Below, piece after piece: positions 34,030 through 43,134 of a stretch of DNA of 64,000 nt. Made by a program: the position numbers and the translations under genes. Numbering within the stretch: the first letter of the stretch is position 1; each line of letters opens with the position of its first letter. The notes under the pieces are model-generated. The model was not told where the DNA came from and did no database searches. It saw nothing but the letters and a program-made list of their open reading frames with translations. The stretch lies in contig NZ_CAOJCM010000010.1 in NCBI RefSeq assembly GCF_948329825.1, forward strand, positions 1 to 64,000, given 5' to 3'. The DNA comes from Paenibacillus sp. JJ-100 (lineage in GTDB: Bacteria; Bacillota; Bacilli; Paenibacillales; Paenibacillaceae).

Positions 34030-37000
34030 GTGAAAAAGGTGATGTCGGCACTGGCTGTATCAGCCATGCTCATGTCTTCACTACCAACGTCTGTCATGGA
34101 CGCTGCAGCAAGAATCAGCATTTATATTGACGATGAGGTGCTGCCATCTAATCAAGCACCTGTAATGAAGGGAGGACGTGTACTCGTTCCACTTCGTTCT
34201 ATTTTTGAAGGACTGGATGCTAATGTAAAATACAGCAATAAGACGAAAGTGATTACTGCAACCCGTGGTGACCAGAAAGTTACATTAACACTTGGTTCCA
34301 AGAATGCGTATATCAACGGAAAACTGAATAAGCTGGATGTGCCAGCGAGTACAATCAAAGGCAACACTATGGTTCCGATCCGTTTTGTGAGTGAAGCATT
34401 TGGGGAAAAAGTCTACTGGAATTCACGTTATCAGCGTGTAGATATTAAAACAATGTCTAACTCTACGCCTACACCTGAAACGCCAATTGACGACTATCAA
34501 CCTTCCGCTTGGAATGTCTATGGTTCAGTATCTGGAAACAACGGAGATGGACGTGATCTGACCGTCAGCTTCACACGTGCATCCTCAGAGAGAAACGTAT
34601 CTGCTTATCGGATTATGCTTGTGAAAACTCAGGATACGAGCAGCTTTAAGGAATCCACTGCTGCTGCAGTACCTTCGGCAAATTATACTTCAATTAATCC
34701 GAACGGAACCAATCCGAAGTTGACGCTCAATGCTCAAACACGAGACGTTAACGGAGATCTGCTGAACGAGAATGAAACATATCGAATTTATGTACTTACT
34801 GTAGGTAACAGCAACAATAACTATAGAAACACATTAGCGTCTTCTTCTCAGAATATAAAACTGGGTAATGCGCGTAATGCCGTACAACCTGTTACAAGTC
34901 TACGTATTGCAGATGTCAGCGATTATGGTGATGGCAGGGATATGGAGATCCAATTCACACAACCGAGCAGCAATTCAAATATTACGTATTACCGGGCCTT
35001 TGTTGTCAAAGCTAATGCCGCATCATCATTTAATCTGGACGCTGCTAACAAGGTATCCAGCACCAATTCGACGATTATCTATAAAGGGAATTCTACTGCG
35101 GTTAAAAGTCAGTTGAGCTCTTCAACACGGGATACTTCCGGCGAATTGCTTAAAACGGGGACGTCATATGTAGTTTTCATTATGTCTGTCAGCACGAATA
35201 GCACCATGGACAATAAACTGTCATCGGCCTCGTCTTCCTTGACACTATCCAACAATAAAGCTTCAGCTCCCGTTATTACACAAGTGAGAGATGTGGCGGA
35301 CTATGGTGACGGAAGGGATATTCAGGTGAGCTTTAACCGTGCAACGGATGAGTCTAAGGTAGCGAACTATCGTGTGTTTGTTGTACGCGATACGTTATCG
35401 AGCAGTTTTAACCTGAATACAGCAAGCAATCTGTCTTCCAGTTTGTATTACACCGTAAACAAAACAGGGAATAACCTTACGGTGACACTACCTTCAAATA
35501 TGAAGGATACAAGTGGATACAACATCACGAATTCCCAGGATTATCGTATTTATGTGATGGCTACAGGATATCAGAACAACGATGCTAATGCTTTGTCGAC
35601 TTCCTCCAACGTGCTGAGACTGGCATCTAATCGCAACGCTGGTGTAGCGAGTAACCTGTCGGTTACAGATATTGCAGACAACGGGAATGGATCTGATCTG
35701 CGTGTAACATTTACGAAAGCAACGGATGAGTCCAATGTATCCCATTATCGTGTGTTTGTAGTGCCTTCTAATAGTAGCAACTTTGATCTGAACGCTGCCA
35801 ATGGATCGAATAATTACACGCAAGTCAATAAAACAGGCGGTAACTTGTCCGTAACCCTTTCGAGCAATGCAGTGGATACCAACGGATATAGAATCTCCAA
35901 TTACGTGTCTTATCGGGTGTTTGTTCTATCCGTAAGCAATAATGGGAACTGGAGCCAAAATGCTCTATCCTCTTCATCGTCCCAGATTACATTGACGCCA
36001 AATGCAGCACTTCAGGCACCGACCAATGTGAGTGCGGCTGATGTCTCCGATAATGGGAATGGCAGTGATCTGCGGGTGACATTTAACCGACCAGCAGATG
36101 AGACGAACGTGAATCACTATCGCGTGTTTGTTGTAAAAAATTCTGCTGCAGGAAGCTTTAATCTTAACACAGCGTTAAATAACGGGGCGTATACGTATAG
36201 AAGTAAAACCGGAAGTAATCAGACATTTACCTTGGAAAGTGATGCTCGAGCAACAGATGGTAGCTTAATCAGTGAAAATGTGGATTACCGGGTATACGTA
36301 CTGGCGGTAAATAATAATTCATCTCAGTCTGGCGCACTATCATCCGCATCCGGCATCATTAAACTATCTGCTACATCGGCAGTAGCAGCAGTAGGCAATG
36401 TGAATGTAAATGTTAAAAGTCAGGGACAACAAGTGGGGAACCCTTCGGACATCATTGTTAATTTTACCAAAGCACCGAATGAAGCAGGCATCTCCAAATA
36501 TCGCTTGTTCATCGTGCCTGTGGATCAGGTGCCTGGTTTCACGGTAAATACAGCAATGAATATTAACTCTTATAATGACCTGAGTAAAAGTAGTGCTGGG
36601 ACGAATTTCGCACTGAGTGAAGGATACCGGGATATTAACAATAGCTCCCTGGAAGCGGGCAAGAAATATAGAGTATTTATTATGTCCGTATCGGATAGTA
36701 CATCTCGTGCTTCCAGCCTGTCACCAGCTTCGAATGAGTTTAGTATGAGTGCAGCAGCAGAAACTGTTCAAGCCGCGTTCATTACAGCCCAGCAAAAATC
36801 AAGTACTACTACAGAGGCGAGTTACAAGTTAACGTTCATCAAACCATCCAATGAAACAGGGATTTCAGTCTATCGATTGTTTATTGTTAAAGGAAGAGGC
36901 ACGCCTGATCCAACGACTGCTTTCGCTAACAATAATTTTCAGATTGGAGAACCGAAAGCTGTAGAACTGACATTAAATACCGCAGCTATAGATACAACGG

Positions 37001-37179
37001 GCGCTAATCTGGTGGAAGGTGAAGAGTACACGGTATATATTCAATCCGTCGTTTCGAATTCAACAACGAATAGAAATGCCATCTCGAATCCTTCGGAACC
37101 GTTCAAGCTCGAAAAGGCTCCTGCGGCACTACCACCCGTTCAGGAACAAAATGAGGGCCTTCCACCTACACAAGGGTAA
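34030..37179 (+). CDS. Secreted protein with copper-amine-oxidase-N-like domain and seven repeats
   Basis: About 1,049 residues. After a signal peptide (KKVMSALAVSAMLMSSLPTS) comes a stalk-type domain like the copper amine oxidase N-terminal domain (VPLRSIFEGL, VPIRFVSEAFG), at about 25-135, which in Paenibacillus proteins is a common wall-linked module. Seven repeats of roughly 110-120 residues follow, each with a beta-sandwich look and a YRVFVV-type strand; repeats one to five carry a D/N-x-G-D/N-G-x-D loop. No LPXTG or SLH anchor is present. GTG 34030 is chosen for its binding site (GGGAGGA, 6 bases) and because the signal peptide then starts normally; TTG 34003 and ATG 34006 are alternatives. 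Confidence 0.82.
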   Translation: MKKVMSALAVSAMLMSSLPTSVMDAAARISIYIDDEVLPSNQAPVMKGGRVLVPLRSIFEGLDANVKYSNKTKVITATRGDQKVTLTLGSKNAYINGKLNKLDVPASTIKGNTMVPIRFVSEAFGEKVYWNSRYQRVDIKTMSNSTPTPETPIDDYQPSAWNVYGSVSGNNGDGRDLTVSFTRASSERNVSAYRIMLVKTQDTSSFKESTAAAVPSANYTSINPNGTNPKLTLNAQTRDVNGDLLNENETYRIYVLTVGNSNNNYRNTLASSSQNIKLGNARNAVQPVTSLRIADVSDYGDGRDMEIQFTQPSSNSNITYYRAFVVKANAASSFNLDAANKVSSTNSTIIYKGNSTAVKSQLSSSTRDTSGELLKTGTSYVVFIMSVSTNSTMDNKLSSASSSLTLSNNKASAPVITQVRDVADYGDGRDIQVSFNRATDESKVANYRVFVVRDTLSSSFNLNTASNLSSSLYYTVNKTGNNLTVTLPSNMKDTSGYNITNSQDYRIYVMATGYQNNDANALSTSSNVLRLASNRNAGVASNLSVTDIADNGNGSDLRVTFTKATDESNVSHYRVFVVPSNSSNFDLNAANGSNNYTQVNKTGGNLSVTLSSNAVDTNGYRISNYVSYRVFVLSVSNNGNWSQNALSSSSSQITLTPNAALQAPTNVSAADVSDNGNGSDLRVTFNRPADETNVNHYRVFVVKNSAAGSFNLNTALNNGAYTYRSKTGSNQTFTLESDARATDGSLISENVDYRVYVLAVNNNSSQSGALSSASGIIKLSATSAVAAVGNVNVNVKSQGQQVGNPSDIIVNFTKAPNEAGISKYRLFIVPVDQVPGFTVNTAMNINSYNDLSKSSAGTNFALSEGYRDINNSSLEAGKKYRVFIMSVSDSTSRASSLSPASNEFSMSAAAETVQAAFITAQQKSSTTTEASYKLTFIKPSNETGISVYRLFIVKGRGTPDPTTAFANNNFQIGEPKAVELTLNTAAIDTTGANLVEGEEYTVYIQSVVSNSTTNRNAISNPSEPFKLEKAPAALPPVQEQNEGLPPTQG

Positions 37180-37211
37180 TCCTGAAAAGGAATCATTTCA
37201 TAATATGAATG

Positions 37212-37244
37212 AAAAAAATCTTTCCGTTCTGGAAAGATTTTTTT
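37212..37244 (+). terminator. Terminator after the repeat protein gene
   Basis: AAAAATCTTTCC and GGAAAGATTTTT form a perfect stem with a GTTCT loop and end in T. Confidence 0.92.
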
Positions 37245-37417
37245 CGTTTTATGATGAGAAACGAATCGTGACTATGACCATTGTCGTGAAAAATGACCTT
37301 ATTTTACCAGATGTATAACATCCAAAAGAGTTCCTTAGACCATTGCTGGAGATGGATTAAACCATGGATAATAGAAGTTATAGGGTAAATAGCTCATGAG
37401 CCGAAAGGAAGGATGAA

Positions 37418-38329
37418 ATGTTAGCATTTCGTTTGACGGGGCAGCCGGATTCACGAATGCCTCTGTATCTGTACGGTGTGGGTACGCAGGGAGAGAGAGG
37501 GCTGCACAGACCGGATGGTTTTCCAGTATACCAGTTGTTTTTGGCACGCGGTGGTGGAGGACAGTTCATAATTCCTGGAAAAGGGACATGGGTTATGGGG
37601 GGAGGACAATTGTTTGCCCTAGAGCCAGGAATTCCCCATGAGTTTATCCCTCAGTCGAAAGTGAGCGGGGAGCTTGCCTACATCGGGATTGGTGGTGAAT
37701 CAGCTGCATCGGTGCTTCAGGAGGCGGGTATACTCCGAGAAGAGCCCTGTACTTTATCCGGATTCGACAAGATCTGGTCGCGTATGACAGCGTTGTGGGT
37801 GGCATTGGATCAGGGCAAAATGTCGATATGGAGCACATCGGTTCTGATATATGAACTTATTTTGGATATAACCCGGGCTATGGCTGATGTAGTACCTATG
37901 ACAGGGTCGGAAGAGGCTACGCAACAAAATGGGGCTACGAGTTCGCGTGTAGAGGATACCCCGGACGCTGGCCTAGAGGGGCTTAATCGGGCAATCACCT
38001 TAATGCAGACTCACTATCAAGATGATCTGTTATTGAAACATGTGGCTAATGCGGTAGGTTATTCTGTTCAACACTTGAACCGTCTATTTCACCAGCATTA
38101 TGGGGTGACTGGACATCAGTATATGCAACGCTGGCGCTTGCAAAAGGGACTAGAATGGCTGAACAATCATCCTCAGGCCAGTGTGAAGGAAGCAGCAGAG
38201 AATGTAGGAATGGAAGTGAACTACTTTATCCGTATGTACAAGCGTGAATTCGGGGAAACACCAGGCAAAGGCATGAAACTGCGCAAACAGATCGAATTGG
38301 AGCGAAGTCCCCGCCATCAAGACGACTAG
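37418..38329 (+). CDS. AraC-family transcriptional regulator
   Basis: The 303-residue protein has a cupin-like sensor domain (about 10-110, with FLARGGGGQFIIPG and LEPGIPHEFIP) and a C-terminal AraC-type DNA-binding domain (about 190-290) with two helix-turn-helix units: LLKHVANAVGYSVQHLNRLFHQHYG and VKEAAENVGMEVNYFIRMYKREFGETPG are split across it. Such regulators usually sense sugars or small metabolites. No sugar operon adjoins, so its targets are unknown. ATG 37418 follows AAAGGAAGG by about 6 bases. Confidence 0.88.
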   Translation: MLAFRLTGQPDSRMPLYLYGVGTQGERGLHRPDGFPVYQLFLARGGGGQFIIPGKGTWVMGGGQLFALEPGIPHEFIPQSKVSGELAYIGIGGESAASVLQEAGILREEPCTLSGFDKIWSRMTALWVALDQGKMSIWSTSVLIYELILDITRAMADVVPMTGSEEATQQNGATSSRVEDTPDAGLEGLNRAITLMQTHYQDDLLLKHVANAVGYSVQHLNRLFHQHYGVTGHQYMQRWRLQKGLEWLNNHPQASVKEAAENVGMEVNYFIRMYKREFGETPGKGMKLRKQIELERSPRHQDD

Positions 38330-38346
38330 ATCTCGAAATAAGAAAA

Positions 38347-38362
38347 GGGACCCATGGGTCCC
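38347..38362. other. Perfect 16-bp palindrome between converging genes
   Basis: GGGACCCATGGGTCCC lies between the ends of the AraC gene and the minus-strand membrane protein gene. It could form a hairpin but has no T tract on either strand, so it is not a standard terminator. Confidence 0.6.
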
Positions 38363-38428
38363 TGAGGAGTTGTACTTCCTAGTACTGGAGCAGATGCTTA
38401 TAGACATCCATCCATAACAGATTTCCGT

Positions 38429-39346
38429 TTAGTTATGCTTCTTTTGTCCGAAGAGAGGGCGGATCAGAACAAGTCCGGCGATGCCGATGACAGCACTTAA
38501 CCAAGGAGCCATGTAAAACACAGGGAGTTTATCTCGTAGTGGGTAACCGACAAATAAAACCAGCACAACAACGGTTATATAGATGGCGATGCCTCGAATG
38601 TTGATCTTGGGCTTTACATGTTTGTCCGCACCCTCGTCATCCGGCCGTTCTGCTAATCGGCGGAGCATCTCCACCAGTGCAATCCCGCCTACAGCGGCAA
38701 TGATGAGAGAAAACAGGCTGATATGCTCAAAAGGTTCGGTATTGCCATCTGTCCAGCCAAAGAAGAGACCAGCACAGCCCTGAATGAATAGCACAACGGA
38801 GATAGCAGCCCAAGCAATCATCACATACCACTTAGGCGTGCGTTTCACAGGCTTGGGTGTTTCCGCAAGGTCAGCAGACTGTTCAGAGCCAGCTTTTGAT
38901 TTTTTAGTGGACTTCTCCGTGGCTTTGGAATTCTTTGACGGATGGGTTTGTTTTTTCTCAGAATCCGTACTTTTTCGCGTGTTTTCTCTTGTGGCATCTG
39001 TCTGTGTACCCGGATTGGGCGTTGAGCCAGAGTATGTATCACTTAATCCGAGCTGGGCATAAACAGCCTGTTGCAGGTCGGGACCATATAGTTCTCGGGC
39101 AGATTTATTCTCTTGCTGTGTTTGTACAATAGCTTTCCCTGCAGAGAGAATCCATTCTTCCTGCGTTTTCTGGTCTGCTGGAGACTGCCTTGCGATGGCA
39201 CTGATCTGGTTATACAATTTTGCATTGTCTGGTGTCATGCGGCTCATCTCTGTGATTTGCCGATTTTGTATTTCTTTCAGCTTTTTATAGGAAATCCCCA
39301 ATGATTGCTCCCCCTGTCTTAACACGTTCTGATCTTCCATATCCAT
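38429..39346 (-). CDS. Membrane protein of unknown function (DUF1129-like)
   Basis: The 305-residue product has a soluble N-terminal part of about 170 residues, including YKKLKEIQNRQITEMSRMTPDN and a Lys/Ser/Thr-rich low-complexity linker (about 120-165), then four hydrophobic segments at about 173-192, 210-228, 250-270 and 280-297. This resembles DUF1129 proteins, but the match is by general layout only. The ATG at 39346 has AGGG 5 bases upstream; ATG 39340 is equally possible. A 39-residue membrane peptide gene lies just upstream on the same strand. Confidence 0.7.
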   Translation of the reverse strand: MDMEDQNVLRQGEQSLGISYKKLKEIQNRQITEMSRMTPDNAKLYNQISAIARQSPADQKTQEEWILSAGKAIVQTQQENKSARELYGPDLQQAVYAQLGLSDTYSGSTPNPGTQTDATRENTRKSTDSEKKQTHPSKNSKATEKSTKKSKAGSEQSADLAETPKPVKRTPKWYVMIAWAAISVVLFIQGCAGLFFGWTDGNTEPFEHISLFSLIIAAVGGIALVEMLRRLAERPDDEGADKHVKPKINIRGIAIYITVVVLVLFVGYPLRDKLPVFYMAPWLSAVIGIAGLVLIRPLFGQKKHN

Positions 39347-39397
39347 GAAGACCCTGACGGTATTTTAGTATACGGGAAGGGCTCCTGATTCGCAAAG

Positions 39398-39517
39398 TCA
39401 TTCCTTATAAAATATCTGCTTGTGGTGTACCCATAGCCAGACGCAGGCTAGCACAACACAAGTGCATAAGAGCACCAGTTTTCCATGATGCTGAATCCAT
39501 TCAAGTAGATATGCCAT
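39398..39517 (-). CDS. Small single-pass membrane peptide, 39 residues
   Basis: On the minus strand ATG 39517, with AAAGGAATG upstream, opens a 39-codon frame. The product has a polar start (MAYLLEWIQHHGK), one membrane span (LVLLCTCVVLACVWLWV) with three cysteines, and a basic tail HHKQIFYKE. It lies 51 bases upstream of the larger membrane protein gene and may be co-transcribed with it. I know no family. The credible binding site and clean membrane topology support it, but the short length leaves doubt. Confidence 0.4.
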   Translation of the reverse strand: MAYLLEWIQHHGKLVLLCTCVVLACVWLWVHHKQIFYKE

Positions 39518-39714
39518 GAGTATTCATTCCTTTCAGGAAAGGGATACGGGACGAAACAGCTGTAAATTTGGTTTTATTTTCCCCTATGCATGGCTGATTA
39601 TACATGATGTGGTCTGAGAAGTAACGATTCTGTGAACCATGAATAAAGAACTGCTTAATCCATCACAATAGTAGCATTTCCAAACTGAACTAAGGGATAG
39701 GAGTGTGCTCAACT

Positions 39715-39948
39715 ATGGATAAGCAATCTGATTTAACGCGAAAGCTGTTGCTCAATAGTAACTCTCGTGGTGTGCTGGATGAAGTGGTACCGATGGACGA
39801 AGCAATGGGAGATACGGAATTCAGCGAAGAGCTGAACGATGACAATTGGCAGGGCAAGAGCTTCTGGGACAGCGGTGATGCGGGTGAGCAGCATGAATGG
39901 AATGGCCGAATCGAGACACATGCGATGTTCCGTAGAAGCTACGAATAA
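39715..39948 (+). CDS. Small acidic hypothetical protein, 77 residues
   Basis: The product is acidic and soluble, starting MDKQSDLTRKLLLN and containing VPMDEAMGDTEFSEELNDD, NWQGKSFWDSGD and a basic end MFRRSYE. I do not recognise the family. ATG 39715 is preferred with AGGAG about 11 bases upstream; an in-frame GTG at 39703 overlaps that site. A terminator follows, so it is a single-gene unit. Confidence 0.6.
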   Translation: MDKQSDLTRKLLLNSNSRGVLDEVVPMDEAMGDTEFSEELNDDNWQGKSFWDSGDAGEQHEWNGRIETHAMFRRSYE

Positions 39949-39994
39949 GATGTGAGGAATCTTCCTTTACCGAAGGTAAACCGTAAATATGTCG

Positions 39995-40026
39995 GGGCCA
40001 GCTGAATGCAGCTAGGCTCTTTTTTA
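39995..40026 (+). terminator. Terminator after the small acidic protein gene
   Basis: GCC-A-GCT and AGCT-A-GGC pair around GAATGC, followed by CTCTTTTTT. Stem is short but well placed. Confidence 0.7.
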
Positions 40027-40241
40027 TAGGATGGCGTTTTGAAAAGAGAACAACTAGAAAGAACAACTACACATTAATAAAAGCTTCATTTCTCGCGTTG
40101 ACTTGCGGGTGGAGGGATGATAATATACTAATATCTTCTTAATACACACTAAACTCATCGGATTAAATACAATTAACGATTGAGCGTTGAATATAGAACA
40201 AGAAACGGATTACAGGTTTATCATGGGAAGGGGAAATCGAT

Positions 40242-41072
40242 ATGGAACGCCAGATCAGCATCCGTCACGGGGAAGAGGAGTTAACTGCGACCATTCATTA
40301 TCCGGTTGTAAAAGATATTAAAGAGGAGACACGTCAGCAACGTGTCCCATTGGCAATCATCTGCCACGGCTTTGTGGGAAGCCGAATCGGGGTGGATCGA
40401 TTATTTGTGAAGACAGCTCGTGAGCTCGCTGAAGACGGATATCTGGTGCTGCGTTTTGATTACATCGGTTGCGGAGAGAGTAGCGGTGAATACGGAGCAG
40501 AGGGACTGGAGTCTATGGTGCTTCAAACTCGTTCTGTGCTGGACTATGCTGTGAATTGCAGCGATGTCGACCCTAAACGTGTAACCTTGATTGGACATAG
40601 CTTAGGCGGAGCTGTTGCGCTGTTGACTGCTGTGCGTGATAAACGTGTGAAAAATCTGGTTATGTGGTCGGCAGTGGGTTATCCGTTTAACGACATTGTG
40701 AAGATTACGGGCCGGGATGTATATGATGAGGGTGTTAGAACAGGTGCTGCTGATTATTTGGGTTACAAATTCACGCCCAAGTTCTTCGAGTCACTGGCAG
40801 AACACCAGCCATTCCAGGAGGCAGTGAAATTCGGAGGCGATGTGCTGGTTGTGCACGGTACTTCGGATGAGGTTATCCCTGTAGATTATGCATTCCTCTA
40901 TCAGAAAGTCTTCTGGATGCGTCAGGAAGGACGCTGCGACAAGGAAATTATATTCCAGGGCAATCATACGTTTTCGTCGGGCAAAGAGCGTGAACAATTA
41001 ATCACCCGTACCCGGGAATGGCTAGGAGAGCGGCAGAAGATTGAAGAAAACTGGCAGCACTGGATGATCTAA
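40242..41072 (+). CDS. Alpha/beta hydrolase, esterase type
   Basis: The 276-residue protein has AIICHGFVGSRIG near 45-57 (oxyanion), VLRFDYIGCGESSG near 79-92, the nucleophile in LIGHSLGGAVALL near 121-133, Asp in VHGTSDEVIPV near 204-214, and His in FQGNHTFSSG near 240-249. The layout matches the BAAT/cinnamoyl-ester-hydrolase-like group, so phenolic esters are possible substrates. There is no signal peptide. ATG 40242 follows GGGAAGGGG by about 9 bases. Upstream, TTGACT (40098) and TAATAT (40121), 17 bases apart, may be the promoter. Confidence 0.85.
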   Translation: MERQISIRHGEEELTATIHYPVVKDIKEETRQQRVPLAIICHGFVGSRIGVDRLFVKTARELAEDGYLVLRFDYIGCGESSGEYGAEGLESMVLQTRSVLDYAVNCSDVDPKRVTLIGHSLGGAVALLTAVRDKRVKNLVMWSAVGYPFNDIVKITGRDVYDEGVRTGAADYLGYKFTPKFFESLAEHQPFQEAVKFGGDVLVVHGTSDEVIPVDYAFLYQKVFWMRQEGRCDKEIIFQGNHTFSSGKEREQLITRTREWLGERQKIEENWQHWMI

Positions 41073-41164
41073 GCGAAAAGTCACGGGTGTTAGCTTGGAA
41101 AAGCGCCTTCTTCGAGGTAAAATAGAGAGGTAAGCATCCTATCCGTGTCTGGAGGTTGGCAGCA

Positions 41165-41965
41165 ATGACATTACCCGCACTATTCATTGCACATGGTTCT
41201 CCCACTCTGGCGTTGGAGAGCAGTGACTACACTCAATTTTTGAACGAGCTTGGAGACAGGCTGCCAGCTCCAAAGGCAATCGTTGTTTTTACCGCTCATT
41301 GGGATTGTCCCGAGCCTTCGGTGACGATGGATGAGTCCCATCAGATTTTGCATGATTTTTACGGATACGCCCCAGCTATGTATAAGATACAGTATCCTGC
41401 AGCTGGACAGATCGATATTGCGAGCGAGATCTGTGCGTTATTTTCCCGCAGCAACTTGCCACATCGGCCTGTGCGTGGGCGAGGACTCGATCACGGTGTA
41501 TGGGTGCCGCTGCTGCATATGTATCCTGAAGCTAACATTCCAGTGATTGCCGTGTCAGTGGACTCTCTGCGTTCCCCGCAGGAACAATATGATATTGGAC
41601 GCATGCTGGAACAACTTAGACATGATAATGTGCTCATCATCGGTAGTGGTGGGACGGTTCATAATCTGAGAATGATTGCACAGGATAACGAGCCACAGGA
41701 CTGGGCCATGGAGTTTGATGACTGGCTTGATGAGCGTCTGCAGCAATGGAATACAAGAGAATTGTTTCAATATGGTAAAAAAGCGCCTCATGCCCGGACG
41801 GCGGTTCCGTCCTACGGTATGGAACATATGGCTCCATTGTTCTACGCTATGGGCACAGCAGATATGTCTCGCACGGCGAAGCGATTATTTCAATCGTATT
41901 CCTGTGGCACGCTGAGTTTGAATTGCTGGCAGTTCGGAGACGACATATCACTCGTAGCAGAGTAA
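41165..41965 (+). CDS. LigB-type extradiol dioxygenase (4,5-DOPA dioxygenase family)
   Basis: The 266-residue protein begins LPALFIAHGSPTLALE, whose His binds the metal, and continues with VVFTAHWDCPEPSV, the second His, and RGRGLDHGVWVPLLHMYPEA, the third. GSGGTVHNL near 162-170 is also conserved in class III extradiol dioxygenases of the YgiD type. The natural substrate of these bacterial enzymes is uncertain. ATG 41165 has GGAGGT 8 bases upstream; the TTG at 41156 is an unlikely alternative. Together with the genes at 25053 and 42522 it adds to the aromatic-compound functions of the window. Confidence 0.87.
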   Translation: MTLPALFIAHGSPTLALESSDYTQFLNELGDRLPAPKAIVVFTAHWDCPEPSVTMDESHQILHDFYGYAPAMYKIQYPAAGQIDIASEICALFSRSNLPHRPVRGRGLDHGVWVPLLHMYPEANIPVIAVSVDSLRSPQEQYDIGRMLEQLRHDNVLIIGSGGTVHNLRMIAQDNEPQDWAMEFDDWLDERLQQWNTRELFQYGKKAPHARTAVPSYGMEHMAPLFYAMGTADMSRTAKRLFQSYSCGTLSLNCWQFGDDISLVAE

Positions 41966-42023
41966 ATCAATCAAGGTTCATATCCGTGGGATATGAAATA
42001 ATCACAACATACATGCATTAGTT

Positions 42024-42070
42024 AAAAAAGGTTCCTGGCAGTCCATTGGATGACTGCGGGAACCTTTTTT
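42024..42070. terminator. Bidirectional terminator
   Basis: AAAAAAGGTTCC and GGAACCTTTTTT flank an inner GCAGTC/GACTGC stem. A and T runs on both sides let it serve the dioxygenase gene on the plus strand and the small gene on the minus strand. Confidence 0.88.
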
Positions 42071-42144
42071 CGATTGCATCAGTGGCTGAACCACTGATGG
42101 ATATAATTGTAGTTTACAATCGCTCTCATGCAGGAGACATAGAA

Positions 42145-42357
42145 CTATTTACGAATCTCAAACAATTCACAAGCGGAGCGAGAGTGGTAGGCGAGTTCAC
42201 TGACACTGGATTGCACCACAACTGTATTTTCATCAAAACGGATAATAATGCCACCGGAATCAATCTGGTGATTGTCTTTGAATACCCGGATTTTATGTTT
42301 CAAGGTCATAGCTTCCTGAAAATCGGCGTCAGTTTCAAGACGGCGTTGAATGGGCAT
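42145..42357 (-). CDS. Small hypothetical protein, 70 residues
   Basis: From the minus-strand ATG at 42357, with AAAGGAG 7 bases upstream, the product runs MPIQRRLETDADFQEAMT and then a short beta-rich core (KIRVFKDNHQIDSGGIII, ENTVVVQSSVSEL). The pattern recalls small one-domain proteins such as DUF2187 (YkvS) but the resemblance is weak. A longer frame from 42420 lacks a binding site and reads through non-conserved sequence. It ends at the shared terminator. Confidence 0.6.
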   Translation of the reverse strand: MPIQRRLETDADFQEAMTLKHKIRVFKDNHQIDSGGIIIRFDENTVVVQSSVSELAYHSRSACELFEIRK

Positions 42358-42462
42358 GGGAAACTCCTTTGTTAAAATGGACTTTATATCCATCATAATA
42401 TGGGAAGGGCAGGTGAGCAAGAGAGCAAGGGGGTACTCTTCAGCTGAGGTGAATCTGCGTAA

Positions 42463-42495
42463 ATAAAAAAGTCCTGCTCCAAGGGAGCAGGACTT
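42463..42495 (-). terminator. Terminator after doxX
   Basis: On the minus strand AAGTCCTGCTCC and GGAGCAGGACTT form a perfect 12-bp stem with a 3-base loop followed by T. It ends the doxX transcript. Confidence 0.92.
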
Positions 42496-42521
42496 GATGT
42501 ACTGTTATCTAGTGTTAGTGG

Positions 42522-43061
42522 TTAAGCTGTTTTTTTAGTCGGTGTGATGGTTGGTGTGTCTGTTGGATGAAAGCTTGCATTCTTCTTGAACAATCCGCGA
42601 AGGTAAGGCAGTACCCAGTGATCCAGACCGATTTTACCAGCATTTGCGCCAGCTACCACGATGAAGATTTGCATCAGAACCAGTTGTGCGTTGGTGCTTA
42701 CTGTACCCGAGAAGAGGAACGCGAAGTTCATGACCATTGCCATCAGTGCTGCAAGTGTTGTGAAGCATCCGAGGATAAGTCCCAGACCTACCAGGAATTC
42801 ACCGAGCGGGATGATGAAGTCGAACAATCCGGCATTTGGGATTGCGAATTTTTCAAGGAACGTTGCCCACCATGCTTGAACGGCTGGGTGATCGCCTGTT
42901 GCTTTTTCAAGTGCTCCTGCGAGGAAGCCACCAGCTTGGAAACCGCCAGTCAATTTGCTCCACCCGTGAGTCATCCAGTCGTAACCGATATACACCCGAA
43001 GTATTGTTAAAATCCACATTGCCACTTTGTTTTCTCTAAGCCATTGGTTGAAGCTGAACAT
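42522..43061 (-). CDS. DoxX family membrane protein
   Basis: The 179-residue protein has a DoxX domain with four hydrophobic segments: ILTILRVYIGYDWMTHGWSK near 17-36, FIIPLGEFLVGLGLILG, ALMAMVMNFAFLFSG, and LVLMQIFIVVAGANAG. The GxxxxxHGxxKL start motif is seen as YDWMTHGWSKL. Relatives in Bacillus (MhqP, CatD) act with quinone/catechol detoxification genes; others serve as thiosulfate:quinone oxidoreductase subunits. ATG 43061 has AGGAG 8 bases upstream; the GTG at 43070 overlaps that site. The Fnr-like site upstream suggests control by oxygen or redox state. Confidence 0.87.
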   Translation of the reverse strand: MFSFNQWLRENKVAMWILTILRVYIGYDWMTHGWSKLTGGFQAGGFLAGALEKATGDHPAVQAWWATFLEKFAIPNAGLFDFIIPLGEFLVGLGLILGCFTTLAALMAMVMNFAFLFSGTVSTNAQLVLMQIFIVVAGANAGKIGLDHWVLPYLRGLFKKNASFHPTDTPTITPTKKTA

Positions 43062-43134
43062 ATAAACCACTCCTTTATGGAATCTAGTGTGTGTTGTTTT
43101 TTTGTTTTTCTAAGTGATCACCTTTGATGTCTTT

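Noticed and set aside
38347..38362. GGGACCCATGGGTCCC as a terminator
   Set aside because: Perfect palindrome but no T tract on either strand.
42358..42420. N-terminal extension of the 70-residue minus-strand gene
   Set aside because: ATG 42357 has an ideal binding site; the upstream part has none.
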